DNA of 64,000 nucleotides from CALBPI01 sp045110335 (GTDB lineage: Bacteria; Pseudomonadota; Gammaproteobacteria; Steroidobacterales; Woeseiaceae): positions 61,020-125,019 of the forward strand of contig JBGCGB010000007.1 of assembly GCA_045110335.1 (NCBI GenBank), read 5' to 3'. The position numbers and the translations under genes are program-made. Each line of letters begins with the position of its first letter. Positions within the stretch are counted from its first letter, which is position 1. This document shows, one piece after another, positions 44,897 to 53,591 of this stretch. The notes under the pieces were generated by a model, which had not been told where the DNA came from, did no database searches, and saw nothing but the letters and a program-made list of their open reading frames with translations.

Positions 44897-45207
44897 GCGA
44901 CCGCTTCTTCCAACAGAGGCTTCAACTCGCCGGACTTATACATTTCGACAACAATGTCAGACCCGCCCAAGAGCTCACCTTTCACGTAGAGCTGAGGGAA
45001 CGTCGGCCAGTTTGAGTAGACCTTCAGGCCTTCCCGGATTTCCTGATCGTCGAAAATATTCACATAGGCAAACTCTTGCCCACATGCTTTCAACGCCGCA
45101 ACAGCTTGCGATGAGAAACCGCATTGCGGAAAGTCAGGCGTCCCTTTGATATAGACGATAACTGGATGATCATCGAGCTGCTTTTTGATTCGGTCATTAA
45201 CTTCCAT
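44893..45207 (-). CDS. grxD: Monothiol glutaredoxin Grx4
   Basis: A 104-residue monothiol glutaredoxin with the CGFS active site (Cys29, in DFPQCGFSSQAV) and the WPTFPQLYVKGELLGGSDI glutathione-binding region. It binds and passes on 2Fe-2S clusters together with BolA-type partners. It overlaps the upstream lipoprotein gene by 11 bp, and the DUF1289 gene lies further upstream on the same strand, so all three share one transcript. Confidence 0.95.
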   Translation of the reverse strand: MEVNDRIKKQLDDHPVIVYIKGTPDFPQCGFSSQAVAALKACGQEFAYVNIFDDQEIREGLKVYSNWPTFPQLYVKGELLGGSDIVVEMYKSGELKPLLEEAVA

Positions 45208-45409
45208 TGATCAGTCCTGGGCGATTAAACACAAATTGGGGATACGGAGCGGTCTCCGTTAAAGAGTGACAATGGGTCTGCTCATCGGGGTTTTCAAGAG
45301 CCAGCGTCGTCGCCGGCCGCTTCTTGCCACCCGTTAACAGCGCGGTGCAACCGCTGCAGAACATGCCGCAAAGCAACACGACCACTAGTCTATTAAGCTG
45401 ATTTTTCAT
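45197..45409 (-). CDS. Small putative lipoprotein
   Basis: A 70-residue peptide starting MKNQLNRLVVVLLCGMFCSG, with a lipobox-like Cys at 21 (FCSGC). The mature part is about 50 residues, with a basic patch (GGKKRPATT) and a C terminus YPQFVFNRPGLINGS. I do not recognise a family. It overlaps the start of grxD by 11 bp and the end of the DUF1289 gene by 17 bp. This, plus a plausible signal sequence, supports it as a gene, but it could be an open frame within the operon. Confidence 0.5.
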   Translation of the reverse strand: MKNQLNRLVVVLLCGMFCSGCTALLTGGKKRPATTLALENPDEQTHCHSLTETAPYPQFVFNRPGLINGS

Positions 45410-45578
45410 GCGCTTCTAGCCGAATTGCCAATCGATCGAGTACCGCCTGCTTTGCCGGATCATCCATCATGGCCCAGTCGATAATCTCATCGAGTGTTCG
45501 GGCACAACCCATGCAGACATCCTGCTCATCGAGCGTACAGATGCTGATGCACGGGGATTGAGGAGACAAAGTCGACAA
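45393..45578 (-). CDS. DUF1289 small Cys-rich protein
   Basis: A 61-residue protein with SPCISICTLDEQDVCMGCAR, the Cys pattern of DUF1289 (C-x3-C-x7-C-x2-C). The four cysteines probably bind metal or a cluster. Family members are common in proteobacteria and uncharacterised. It is followed by the lipoprotein and grxD on the same strand, which hints at iron-sulfur or redox context, but this is inference. Confidence 0.85.
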   Translation of the reverse strand: MSTLSPQSPCISICTLDEQDVCMGCARTLDEIIDWAMMDDPAKQAVLDRLAIRLEAHEKSA

Positions 45579-45678
45579 GTGCGGACTCCGGAGTACTTAC
45601 CAAGCGCTAATTATGCCGTTATGGCCACCAAGTTGAAAGATAACCGATCGGAAAGAGACTGCGAAGACGCCTCCGCTC

Positions 45679-45687
45679 TGCCATAAT
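45679..45687 (+). promoter_or_regulatory. Extended -10 candidate for nadC
   Basis: TGCCATAAT (TG-n plus CATAAT) ends 40 nt before the nadC ATG at 45728, predicting a leader of about 34 nt. It is also 7 nt before a TTG at 45695 that begins an alternative, longer nadC frame. Confidence 0.4.
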
Positions 45688-45727
45688 CCCGCCGTTGATA
45701 GAGAATCACCCTCCAAAGAAGCGACAG

Positions 45728-46618
45728 ATGACACAAGAAATCCAAAAAAAGTCCCGGTTCCGCGCAAAAGTCTCGGACAAAAAACTGGCCAAAGACCGGC
45801 TGGAGATCGTGGAGAAAGCGCTTCGTGAAGACGTTGGAAAAGGTGATGTGACCGCATCTTTGGTCGAACCCGCCGCGATGGCGCAGGCGCGAGTTATTGT
45901 GCGCGAACCGATTGTGCTGTGCGGCCGCGAGTGGTTCGACGAGGTCTTTCGCCAGCTAGACGACGAAGTTCATGTCCGTTGGCACGCCGAAGACGGTAAT
46001 ACGCTTGAAGCGGACGCGCTGGTTTGTGAGCTGGATGGGCCGGCGCGCTCACTGTTAACCGGAGAGCGAACGGCGCTGAACCTGTTGCAAACACTCACGG
46101 GAACCGCGACAACAACGGCGCACTATGTAGAACAAGTGGCCAATACGCCGTGTCGGATTCTGGATACCCGAAAAACGATTCCGGGCTTAAGGCTAGCGCA
46201 AAAATACGCGACACGAATCGGCGGTGCCGTTAACCATCGCATTGGATTGTTCGATGCCATCCTGATCAAAGAAAACCATATTGCGTCGGCGGGATCGCTG
46301 GCCGCAGCGGTCCGCGCTGCGCGTGCCAGTCATCCGGCCCTACCCGTTGAAGTCGAGGTTGAATCCGTCGCTCAAGCCCGTGACGCCATGCAAACAGGCG
46401 TCGAACGCATCTTGTTGGATAATTTCCCACTCGCGGATCTTCGAGAAGCCGTCGCCCTAAATCAGGAACTGGACGCAGAGTGCGAACTCGAAGCGTCCGG
46501 TGGTATCGAAGATGGCGCGCTTGGAGTCATCGCCGCGACGGGCGTCGATTTCATTTCCGTGGGTGCGCTGACCAAACACGTGCGTGCGTCAGACTTCTCA
46601 ATGCGATTTAGTTTTTAG
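45728..46618 (+). CDS. nadC: Nicotinate-nucleotide pyrophosphorylase (carboxylating)
   Basis: A 296-residue quinolinate phosphoribosyltransferase for NAD synthesis. Conserved segments are EDVGKGDVTASLVEP, GERTALNLLQTLTGTAT, LDTRKTIPGLRLAQKYA, a GGAVNHRIGLFDAILIKENH block and EVEVESVAQA. The N-terminal 25 residues are Lys-rich and not conserved. The ATG at 45728 is chosen over a TTG at 45695 that adds 11 residues. Its stop overlaps the convergent GGDEF-EAL gene by 4 bp. Confidence 0.94.
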   Translation: MTQEIQKKSRFRAKVSDKKLAKDRLEIVEKALREDVGKGDVTASLVEPAAMAQARVIVREPIVLCGREWFDEVFRQLDDEVHVRWHAEDGNTLEADALVCELDGPARSLLTGERTALNLLQTLTGTATTTAHYVEQVANTPCRILDTRKTIPGLRLAQKYATRIGGAVNHRIGLFDAILIKENHIASAGSLAAAVRAARASHPALPVEVEVESVAQARDAMQTGVERILLDNFPLADLREAVALNQELDAECELEASGGIEDGALGVIAATGVDFISVGALTKHVRASDFSMRFSF

Positions 46619-49290
46619 GCGATCGCCTGCAACACTTTCTGGGGCTCCGACACACCGTAACCCTGTGCATAGTCGATGCCCATTCCCCGAAGCATCGTGA
46701 TGATCTCCGGGTTCTCGGCGAATTCCGCAATGGTCTGCTTACCCGTTAGATGACCGATCTCGTTGATCGACCGAACCATTTCGCGATCGATCGGGTCATG
46801 CAGGATTTCTTTGACAAAGCTGCCGTCGATTTTCAGGAAATCGACGGGGAAATGTTTGAGATAACCAAACGACGATAAGCCCGTGCCAAAGTCGTCCAGC
46901 GCAAATTTACAACCCAGCTCTTTCAGCGCATTAATGAAACGATTGGCTTGCGAGTAGCTGGCGATAGCCGCTGTTTCGGTAATCTCGAAACAAATCTTCT
47001 CGGGGGCAATACCACTCGTCTGGAATTGTTCAATGACAAACGGCAAGAACTTTTCATCACCCAAACTCTGACCGGACAAATTGATCGAGCACATGGATAG
47101 GCGACTACGCTCATCGGCTTCAGAGACTAACCAGCGCAGTGCATTGCGAATTACCCAGCGATCGATATTCGGTGTAATGCCATAACGTTCGGCTGCCGAA
47201 ATAAACAGATCCGGTGAAACCAGCGCACCGTTCTCGTCCCGCATCCGCAGCAACAACTCGTAGTGAGCACCCGCATCAGGTGTTTGCAACGGCAAGATCG
47301 TTTGACGAAACAACTCGAACCGGTTCTCTTCGAGCGCGTTGTTTATGCGCGCGGCCCACTGCATCTCGCGTCGTCGACGCATCATGTCGATGTCATTCTC
47401 ATGATAGGAATGCAATCGGTTGCGACCCGCATCTTTCGCGGCCGCACAAGCGCTGTCAGCCGCAGACAGTACACTGGCGACATCTTCTTCATTGGTCGCG
47501 TTCAGTGGAACAATACCAATGCTGGTGGTCAGTCGGAAGCTGCGCTCATCCCAGATAAATTTGAACTCACTAACCGCCTCACGCAAGGCATCAGCGGTCG
47601 TCATCGCTTCTTCAATCGTGCAACTCTCGAGCAACACGCCGAATTCATCGCCGCCTAATCGCGCCAGCGTATCGCGCCAGCGTATTTTCGATTTCAATAA
47701 TGCACCCAACTGACTGAGCAGTGCGTCGCCTGCGCTATGGCCGCAGGTATCGTTGATAATCTTGAACTGATCCAGATCGAGATAGCAGACCACATGCGAA
47801 ACATCGCGTTTTTCATTGCTCTTCAACGCACGCTCGATGCGCTTCTCGAACTCACGACGGTTAACAAGACCCGTTAGGAAATCGTGGCTGGCGTGATAGC
47901 TCAACTTACGGTTGAGTTCGCGCGCCTCGCTGACATCATGGAAAACCAAAACGCCGCCGGTAATCACTGAGTTGCCATCACGAATCGGTGATGCGGTACT
48001 TTCAATGTATAGCTCATTGCCATCGCGACGAATCAACAAAATCGGGCGATTCGATTTGACCGCCCGACTGCGTCGCACCGCGACCGCAAGGGGATTCTCC
48101 AAGGGCTCACAAGTTTCTTCATGGAACGCACGAAATACTTCATCGAGCGGACGCCCGGTCGCGTCATCGACCTTCCAGCCCGTCAATTCTTCGGCCACCG
48201 GATTCACATACTCAACGATATTGTGTTCGTCGGTCGTGATCACGCCATCACCAATCGATTGTAACGTGATTTGTGCGCTCTCTTTTTCACGGAACAGCGC
48301 TTCTTCATAAAGTTTGCGCTCATTGATGTCGACCTCGACACCCAACAACCGCAGCAGCCGACCTTTGTCATCCATGATGCCGCGTGCCTGACTGGTGACC
48401 CAATGCCAATCGCCATTGCAATGTCGCATGCGGTGCGTGCTGCGAAACATATCGCTGCGACCTTCCAGATGCGCGCGCATTTTGGACTGCACTGCAGACA
48501 TGTCATCCGGATGAACCAATCGGTACCAATCCGGCGCGATGTCATCGGCATCAACGTCATAACCGAGCATCTCTTTCCAACGACGGGAGAACGTGACCTT
48601 CTTGGTCTCACCATCAAAATCCCAAACGCCGTCGTTGGCGGTATTCACCAACAAACCATCACGTTCGCGAACCTCGGCAAGCGCCACGGATAAATCAACT
48701 TGCTGCAAACCCGCACCCAAATTCGCGGCGAGTAGTTTCACCAGCAAAGCAAGATCGGTCGACCATTGATCGCATGGCGCTTCATTGATGATCCCGAGGA
48801 TCGCGCGCAAATCTTGTTTTTCATCACCGGATGCCTGGCCGGAAATACCCGCCAGCAAGCAACTGCCCATATGAATCGTCGCGAGCTCGCTAGCGGCGGA
48901 CTGCAGCTCGCCGTTGCCGTCATCTGTATTGGCAAACTCAACCGTGCGGGACTCGGCCAAGCGGCGCGTTAACACTGGCCATTTGTCGAGCGAGCGATCC
49001 TGTAGCACTTGCGGCCGACAACGTGTAAAAGGCGACGTCGCCGCCAGCACTTCGGAAATCGTGAGGCCGTCTTCACCGATCAGGGCCAGGAACACCGCGT
49101 CCGATCCTGTCGCATCTCGGAGCATCTCAAAAGATGACTGGAGCGATTCGGAAACCGCATTTGGATCAGGCGATAAGAAATTGACAGCAATCTGCGTAAC
49201 TAACGCATCAACTGCAGGTGTGCCGTCGCCGCTTCCCCGAGCGGCTATTGCGGGAGTTCGTCTACTAGACGATGTGTCGAAATCTGCCAT
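46615..49290 (-). CDS. PAS-GGDEF-EAL cyclic-di-GMP protein
   Basis: An 891-residue cytosolic protein with no membrane helix. Residues 1-205 look like a GAF-type sensor. Two PAS domains follow (about 210-325, ending LGVEVDINERK, and 330-450). The GGDEF site is intact (LARLGGDEFG, about 545-549) with an inhibitory RxxD (RWRD) five residues before it. The EAL domain reads ELLLR (about 676) with DDFGTGLSS and LKIDGSFV, so metal and general-base residues are present. Both synthesis and hydrolysis of cyclic-di-GMP are possible. It is convergent with nadC. No target genes are indicated by context. Confidence 0.9.
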   Translation of the reverse strand: MADFDTSSSRRTPAIAARGSGDGTPAVDALVTQIAVNFLSPDPNAVSESLQSSFEMLRDATGSDAVFLALIGEDGLTISEVLAATSPFTRCRPQVLQDRSLDKWPVLTRRLAESRTVEFANTDDGNGELQSAASELATIHMGSCLLAGISGQASGDEKQDLRAILGIINEAPCDQWSTDLALLVKLLAANLGAGLQQVDLSVALAEVRERDGLLVNTANDGVWDFDGETKKVTFSRRWKEMLGYDVDADDIAPDWYRLVHPDDMSAVQSKMRAHLEGRSDMFRSTHRMRHCNGDWHWVTSQARGIMDDKGRLLRLLGVEVDINERKLYEEALFREKESAQITLQSIGDGVITTDEHNIVEYVNPVAEELTGWKVDDATGRPLDEVFRAFHEETCEPLENPLAVAVRRSRAVKSNRPILLIRRDGNELYIESTASPIRDGNSVITGGVLVFHDVSEARELNRKLSYHASHDFLTGLVNRREFEKRIERALKSNEKRDVSHVVCYLDLDQFKIINDTCGHSAGDALLSQLGALLKSKIRWRDTLARLGGDEFGVLLESCTIEEAMTTADALREAVSEFKFIWDERSFRLTTSIGIVPLNATNEEDVASVLSAADSACAAAKDAGRNRLHSYHENDIDMMRRRREMQWAARINNALEENRFELFRQTILPLQTPDAGAHYELLLRMRDENGALVSPDLFISAAERYGITPNIDRWVIRNALRWLVSEADERSRLSMCSINLSGQSLGDEKFLPFVIEQFQTSGIAPEKICFEITETAAIASYSQANRFINALKELGCKFALDDFGTGLSSFGYLKHFPVDFLKIDGSFVKEILHDPIDREMVRSINEIGHLTGKQTIAEFAENPEIITMLRGMGIDYAQGYGVSEPQKVLQAIA

Positions 49291-49698
49291 GTCACTGGAT
49301 GAGAAACGCTAAACTCGTTGGCGCTTCTCCGGCACCCTCAATCATTTTGTGTACCAATACGGCTGACATGTTCGCCAGCTATGCTTACCTACAACGAATC
49401 GCTCTCCCTATGCTCAACGTTGTTTGCTGCTTTCATTCTCGCATGCTTTCTAAAGAATACAAGCTAAGCGACTGAAATCAGTAATATCCCTGAATTTCGC
49501 CCCATGATTTTCAGGTATCGAGAACTGACCGCATGCTAACCAACATCGAATCTGCGCAGGTATTTAACGTAACGATTACAGCAGACGCTAGATATCCCTC
49601 AGAAATTGACCACTCCAAGACCGACCGTTGATGCCCCTGCCGATGCTAAACTAGCGCGATAGGCCGACGATACGGCCATTCGCTAGGGAGCTAAATCT
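49291..49698. other. 408-bp intergenic region, GGDEF-EAL to DUF305 gene
   Basis: A divergent intergenic region between the minus-strand cyclic-di-GMP gene and the plus-strand DUF305 gene. No coding frame looks real. It is more AT-rich than the genes around it. No convincing sigma-70 promoter pair could be assigned. The right end holds the nested hairpin listed separately. Confidence 0.6.
49651..49686 (+). promoter_or_regulatory. Nested hairpin touching the RBS of the DUF305 gene
   Basis: CTAGCG (49651-49656) pairs with CGCTAG (49681-49686), and inside it GGCCG (49662-49666) pairs with CGGCC (49673-49677). The outer arm ends directly at the GGGAG Shine-Dalgarno (49686-49690), which precedes the GTG by 8 nt. 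If formed in RNA, it would sit next to the ribosome site and could modulate translation. Confidence 0.45.
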
Positions 49699-52149
49699 GT
49701 GAGTTATTTTCGGCGTGTAAACATTCGCTACGCATTGGCATTGCTGCCATTTCTTGGCATGGGTCCGGCAGTCGCCGGCGACGTACCTATTATCCAGCCC
49801 GGCGCACCGGGTAAAACGGCTGCACGCTTAAGTGCCGAGGATGCCATCCGGATTGCGGACACAAGTTATTCGCCAGCCGATGCGGAATTCATGCGACAGA
49901 TGATTCCTCATCATCGTCAGGCATTGACACTTGCGCGGTTAGTGACCGACCGCACCAATACACCCGATGTCGTCGATATTGCAGGTCGTATCGATAAGAC
50001 ACAGGCCGACGAAATTGAGTTCATGCAACAGTGGTTGCAGGAGCGAGACGAGCCCATTGCGTCGCACCATGGATCGATGAATCATGAAGCGATGATGGCG
50101 ATGGGTATGGCGAGCCCGGCCGATTTGGCCAAACTTCGCACGCTGTCCGGCACCGAGTTCGATCGTTTGTTTTTGCAGCTAATGATCACGCACCACGACG
50201 GCGCAGTCACGATGGTAGAAGACTTGCTGGAACTTCCCGGCGCGGCCTATGATCCCGTCTTGTTCGAGTTCACATCCGACATCACCAACGACCAGACCAG
50301 CGAAATCAATCGAATGAATGGTCTGCTACTCGGCTTATCTTCAGATCCACGTGCTGGACTCAAAGCCGGTTTTGAAGACGCTGATCAGGCAATCCAAAAC
50401 CTCACGTTAGTCGCTACGCTGCCAAAACCGGCAGGCTTTTTCGACCCTGAGAATCCCGCAGGCTTGCCGCCGAAGAAACCGGTAGACGACGAGGCAGAAG
50501 ATAACGACGCAGCTGCCGAAGAGTCGGAAGATGCCGACGCTGATGAAAAGAAAGAAAAACCGTACGACCGTTATCCGTTGCTGAGCTTCGCCAACACCGA
50601 CATGGCGTTCTATGACGATGTCATGGTGGCCGGCAATTATCATGGCTTCAACATGTATCGGTTACCCGCAAGCGGTGTGCCCGAGCAAATCAGCTCAGTG
50701 GTTTGCCCCGGTGGTCAGGGCGATGTCTCGGTCGTTGGCAATCTGCTAATCATGTCTGTAGAACAAACGCGCGGTCGGCTGGATTGCGGCCTGCAGGGCA
50801 TCAACGACGATATCAGCGAAGCCCGTTTCCGCGGCATTCGAATTTTTGACATCACTGACCCTGAACAACCGCTGCAGGTTGGCGCGGTGCAAACGTGTCG
50901 CGGCTCGCACACCCACTCCGTCGTTTCCGGTCCCGATAAAAACGGCAAGATCATCGTCTACAACTCGGGCACCTCAAGCGTTCGCGATGAAGAAGAACTG
51001 CCTGGATGTATCGCTGATATTCCTGGCGATGAGCGCACGGCGCTGTTCCGTATCGATGTGATCGAAATCCCGGTCGATGATCCTTCGCAAGCGCGCATTG
51101 TGGACAGCCCGGCTGTTTTCGCCGACAAAGATGACGGCGTCATTGCCGGCCTTTGGCGCGGTGGCGATCACGGTGATGATACGCAAGACACTAACCGTAC
51201 CGACCATTGTCATGACATCACCGTCTTCCCTGAGAAAAACCTCGCGGCAGGCGCCTGTTCGGGCAACGGCATTTTGTTCGATATCAGTAACCCGCTGAAA
51301 CCGAAACGGATTGATGAAGTCATCGACCCCGGTTTCGCTTACTGGCATTCGGCCACCTTCAACAACGATGGCACCAAAATTCTGTTTACCGATGAATGGG
51401 GTGGCGGTGGTCGTCCACGCTGTCGCGCCTACGACCCGCTCACCTGGGGCGCCGATGCGATCTATGACATCGTTGATGGCGAGCTAACCTTTGGGAGCTA
51501 CTTCAAGATTCCGGCGCCGCAAAGCGATGAGGAAAATTGCGTGGCGCACAACGGCTCGATCATTCCTGTACCGGGTCGGGATATTTTTGTCCAAGCCTGG
51601 TACCAAGGCGGGCTATCGGTCATCGACTTTACCGATTCAGAGAACCCGATCGAAATTGCGTTTTTTGATCGTGGGCCCGTTAACGAGGATACCTTGATTC
51701 TAGGTGGCTATTGGTCGACCTATTGGTATGGCGGAAAAATCTACGGTACCGAAATCGCACGTGGCGTGGATGTTCTGGCATTGACACCGAGCGAACACCT
51801 AACAGCGAATGAAATCGCGGCAGCGGCGCTAGCCAATCAGGGCGCGCGCTTCAATCCGCAACAACAGTTCAGTGTGTCCTGGCCAGCTGACCCGGTCATT
51901 GCGCGCGCTTATATTGATCAACTGGACCGCGGCATGATGATCGACGCGAACTTAAAGTCAGAGCTACTAGCATTGCTCGATCGGTCCAGTGGCCCGACCA
52001 CTCGCAAGGCGTCGGCCAAAGCGTTGAAAGCGATGGCCAAGAAGCTAAAGAAAAAGGGCAAAGGGTCTGACCCCCGCTGGACATCGCTGGCGGAGACGCT
52101 AACCGGATTGGCCAATCGAACGGATTCAGTGGCTGCCGTTGTTAATTGA
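49699..52149 (+). CDS. Secreted DUF305/LVIVD-like beta-propeller fusion
   Basis: An 816-residue exported protein with a signal peptide of about 27 residues. Residues 45-225 are a duplicated DUF305 domain, with histidine motifs RQMIPHHRQAL (about 66-76) and LMITHHDGAVTMV (about 160-172); such four-helix proteins are thought to bind copper or other metals. A very acidic linker follows (about 255-290, Asp/Glu-rich). Residues 295-700 form a beta-rich region with repeats such as IRIFDITDPEQPLQVG, GILFDISNPLKPKRIDEV and LSVIDFTDSENPIEIAFF, like LVIVD-repeat propellers. The C-terminal 40 residues are strongly basic (KALKAMAKKLKKKGKG). The start is GTG with GGGAG before it. It overlaps the amidohydrolase gene by 4 bp. 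Confidence 0.82.
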   Translation: MSYFRRVNIRYALALLPFLGMGPAVAGDVPIIQPGAPGKTAARLSAEDAIRIADTSYSPADAEFMRQMIPHHRQALTLARLVTDRTNTPDVVDIAGRIDKTQADEIEFMQQWLQERDEPIASHHGSMNHEAMMAMGMASPADLAKLRTLSGTEFDRLFLQLMITHHDGAVTMVEDLLELPGAAYDPVLFEFTSDITNDQTSEINRMNGLLLGLSSDPRAGLKAGFEDADQAIQNLTLVATLPKPAGFFDPENPAGLPPKKPVDDEAEDNDAAAEESEDADADEKKEKPYDRYPLLSFANTDMAFYDDVMVAGNYHGFNMYRLPASGVPEQISSVVCPGGQGDVSVVGNLLIMSVEQTRGRLDCGLQGINDDISEARFRGIRIFDITDPEQPLQVGAVQTCRGSHTHSVVSGPDKNGKIIVYNSGTSSVRDEEELPGCIADIPGDERTALFRIDVIEIPVDDPSQARIVDSPAVFADKDDGVIAGLWRGGDHGDDTQDTNRTDHCHDITVFPEKNLAAGACSGNGILFDISNPLKPKRIDEVIDPGFAYWHSATFNNDGTKILFTDEWGGGGRPRCRAYDPLTWGADAIYDIVDGELTFGSYFKIPAPQSDEENCVAHNGSIIPVPGRDIFVQAWYQGGLSVIDFTDSENPIEIAFFDRGPVNEDTLILGGYWSTYWYGGKIYGTEIARGVDVLALTPSEHLTANEIAAAALANQGARFNPQQQFSVSWPADPVIARAYIDQLDRGMMIDANLKSELLALLDRSSGPTTRKASAKALKAMAKKLKKKGKGSDPRWTSLAETLTGLANRTDSVAAVVN

Positions 52150-53591
52150 TAGCATGGCACTTTGAATTGAAAGCCTCAAAAACATCGTCGCGCGATAGCC
52201 GGTTAATCCAGTTATCGCGCGGCGTTGTTTTGGCAGCCGGTTTGTTGATCGGAATGGCCGGTTGCGCGACCAAAGAAGTCGCCGACCTATCCATTATCAA
52301 TGTTCGGGTCGTGGATGCTGAAACGACCGATGCGACACAAAAGACGGTAACGATCTCCAATGGCGTGATCAGCTACGTCGGTGAAGGTGCGAATGCACCT
52401 GATGCCAAGACCACGATCAATGGCGAGGGAAAATATCTGATTCCAGGCCTTTGGGACATGCATGTCCATCTCACTTACGACGAACGCTTCACCAACACCA
52501 TGCCGGCGCAGTTCGTCCGATATGGCATCACCAGCATCCGCGATACCGGTGGCTTGTTGGCATTGTTGCTGCCGGTGGTCGAAAAAATGCGAGCTCCGGG
52601 CGCATTGGCCCCACGCGTTTATTTTTCAGGCCCTCTGCTCGACGGCGATCACGTCGTTTATGACGGCAACGACGTGCCCGAGATTGGCACAACCAATACC
52701 GACCCGGATCAAGCCGCAGCGGCAGTCGCTGCCCTTGCCGAAGCCGGCGCCAGTTTTATCAAGATCTACGAAATGGTCAGCCCGGAGGTTTTCGAGGCAT
52801 TGGTTGCCGCAGCCAACGCAAAGGGTTTGCCGATAGCCGCGCATGTGCCGTTGAGTATGCACGCCGATAAAGCGGCACCTGCCGTCGACTCTATGGAGCA
52901 TTTGCGTAACATTGAATTGGCCTGCATTCAGGAAGCCGACAACCGGTTAAGCGAGCGACGCGCCATGCTCGAGAATCCTGACAAAGTCAGCGGGAATCGA
53001 CTGCGCCAAAGTATTCATGGCGCTCAGCGTGACGCGGCAATCGATGCGTTCGATCCGGACGTCTGCGGCGGCGTCTTGGGAGCACTTAGGGAAACCATTC
53101 AGGTCCCTACGCTGCGATTGAACGCAATCAATCAGTTCATCCCGTTTGATCGTACCGACTGGCAGGATGCGCTTACGACACTGCCCGATGACGTTCGCCA
53201 GCAATGGACGAAAAGACCCAGCTGGCTTGGCGGACGTATCAATCAATCCTTCTTTCGCTACGGGCAATTTTCGCTCGACATGATTCCACGCTTGATCGAA
53301 GCAGGCGTTCCAATTGGCGCCGGCACAGACACACCCATCGCCTATGCGATTCCCGGGTACAGCTTACACAATGAACTCGAAACGCTGGTTGCGGCCGGCC
53401 TGAGTGAACGTGACGCACTGGCCGCGGCCACGACAGTGCCCGCCCGGTTTTTCGGGCTAGAAAATCAGATTGGGCTGATTAAAGTCGGCATGCTAGCCGA
53501 CCTTGTGTTGCTCGATAAAAACCCGCTCGAAGATATCAAACATACGAAAAAGATCTCGACGGTTGTGTTGCGTGGCGAAGTCGTTCGCTAG
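52146..53591 (+). CDS. Lipoprotein amidohydrolase
   Basis: A 481-residue metal-dependent hydrolase of the imidazolonepropionase/dipeptidase-like type. The lipobox is GMAGC (about residue 40). Metal site: HxH in WDMHVHL (about 105-107), Lys in FIKIYE (about 206), His in AAHVPL (about 232), His in MEHLRN (about 251) and Asp in GAGTDTPI (about 394), the binuclear carboxylated-Lys pattern. The substrate is unknown. The TTG at 52146 overlaps the upstream stop (TTGA); a TTG at 52167 would also leave the signal intact. The coupling to the DUF305 fusion suggests joint work in the periplasm. Confidence 0.82.
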   Translation: MIAWHFELKASKTSSRDSRLIQLSRGVVLAAGLLIGMAGCATKEVADLSIINVRVVDAETTDATQKTVTISNGVISYVGEGANAPDAKTTINGEGKYLIPGLWDMHVHLTYDERFTNTMPAQFVRYGITSIRDTGGLLALLLPVVEKMRAPGALAPRVYFSGPLLDGDHVVYDGNDVPEIGTTNTDPDQAAAAVAALAEAGASFIKIYEMVSPEVFEALVAAANAKGLPIAAHVPLSMHADKAAPAVDSMEHLRNIELACIQEADNRLSERRAMLENPDKVSGNRLRQSIHGAQRDAAIDAFDPDVCGGVLGALRETIQVPTLRLNAINQFIPFDRTDWQDALTTLPDDVRQQWTKRPSWLGGRINQSFFRYGQFSLDMIPRLIEAGVPIGAGTDTPIAYAIPGYSLHNELETLVAAGLSERDALAAATTVPARFFGLENQIGLIKVGMLADLVLLDKNPLEDIKHTKKISTVVLRGEVVR

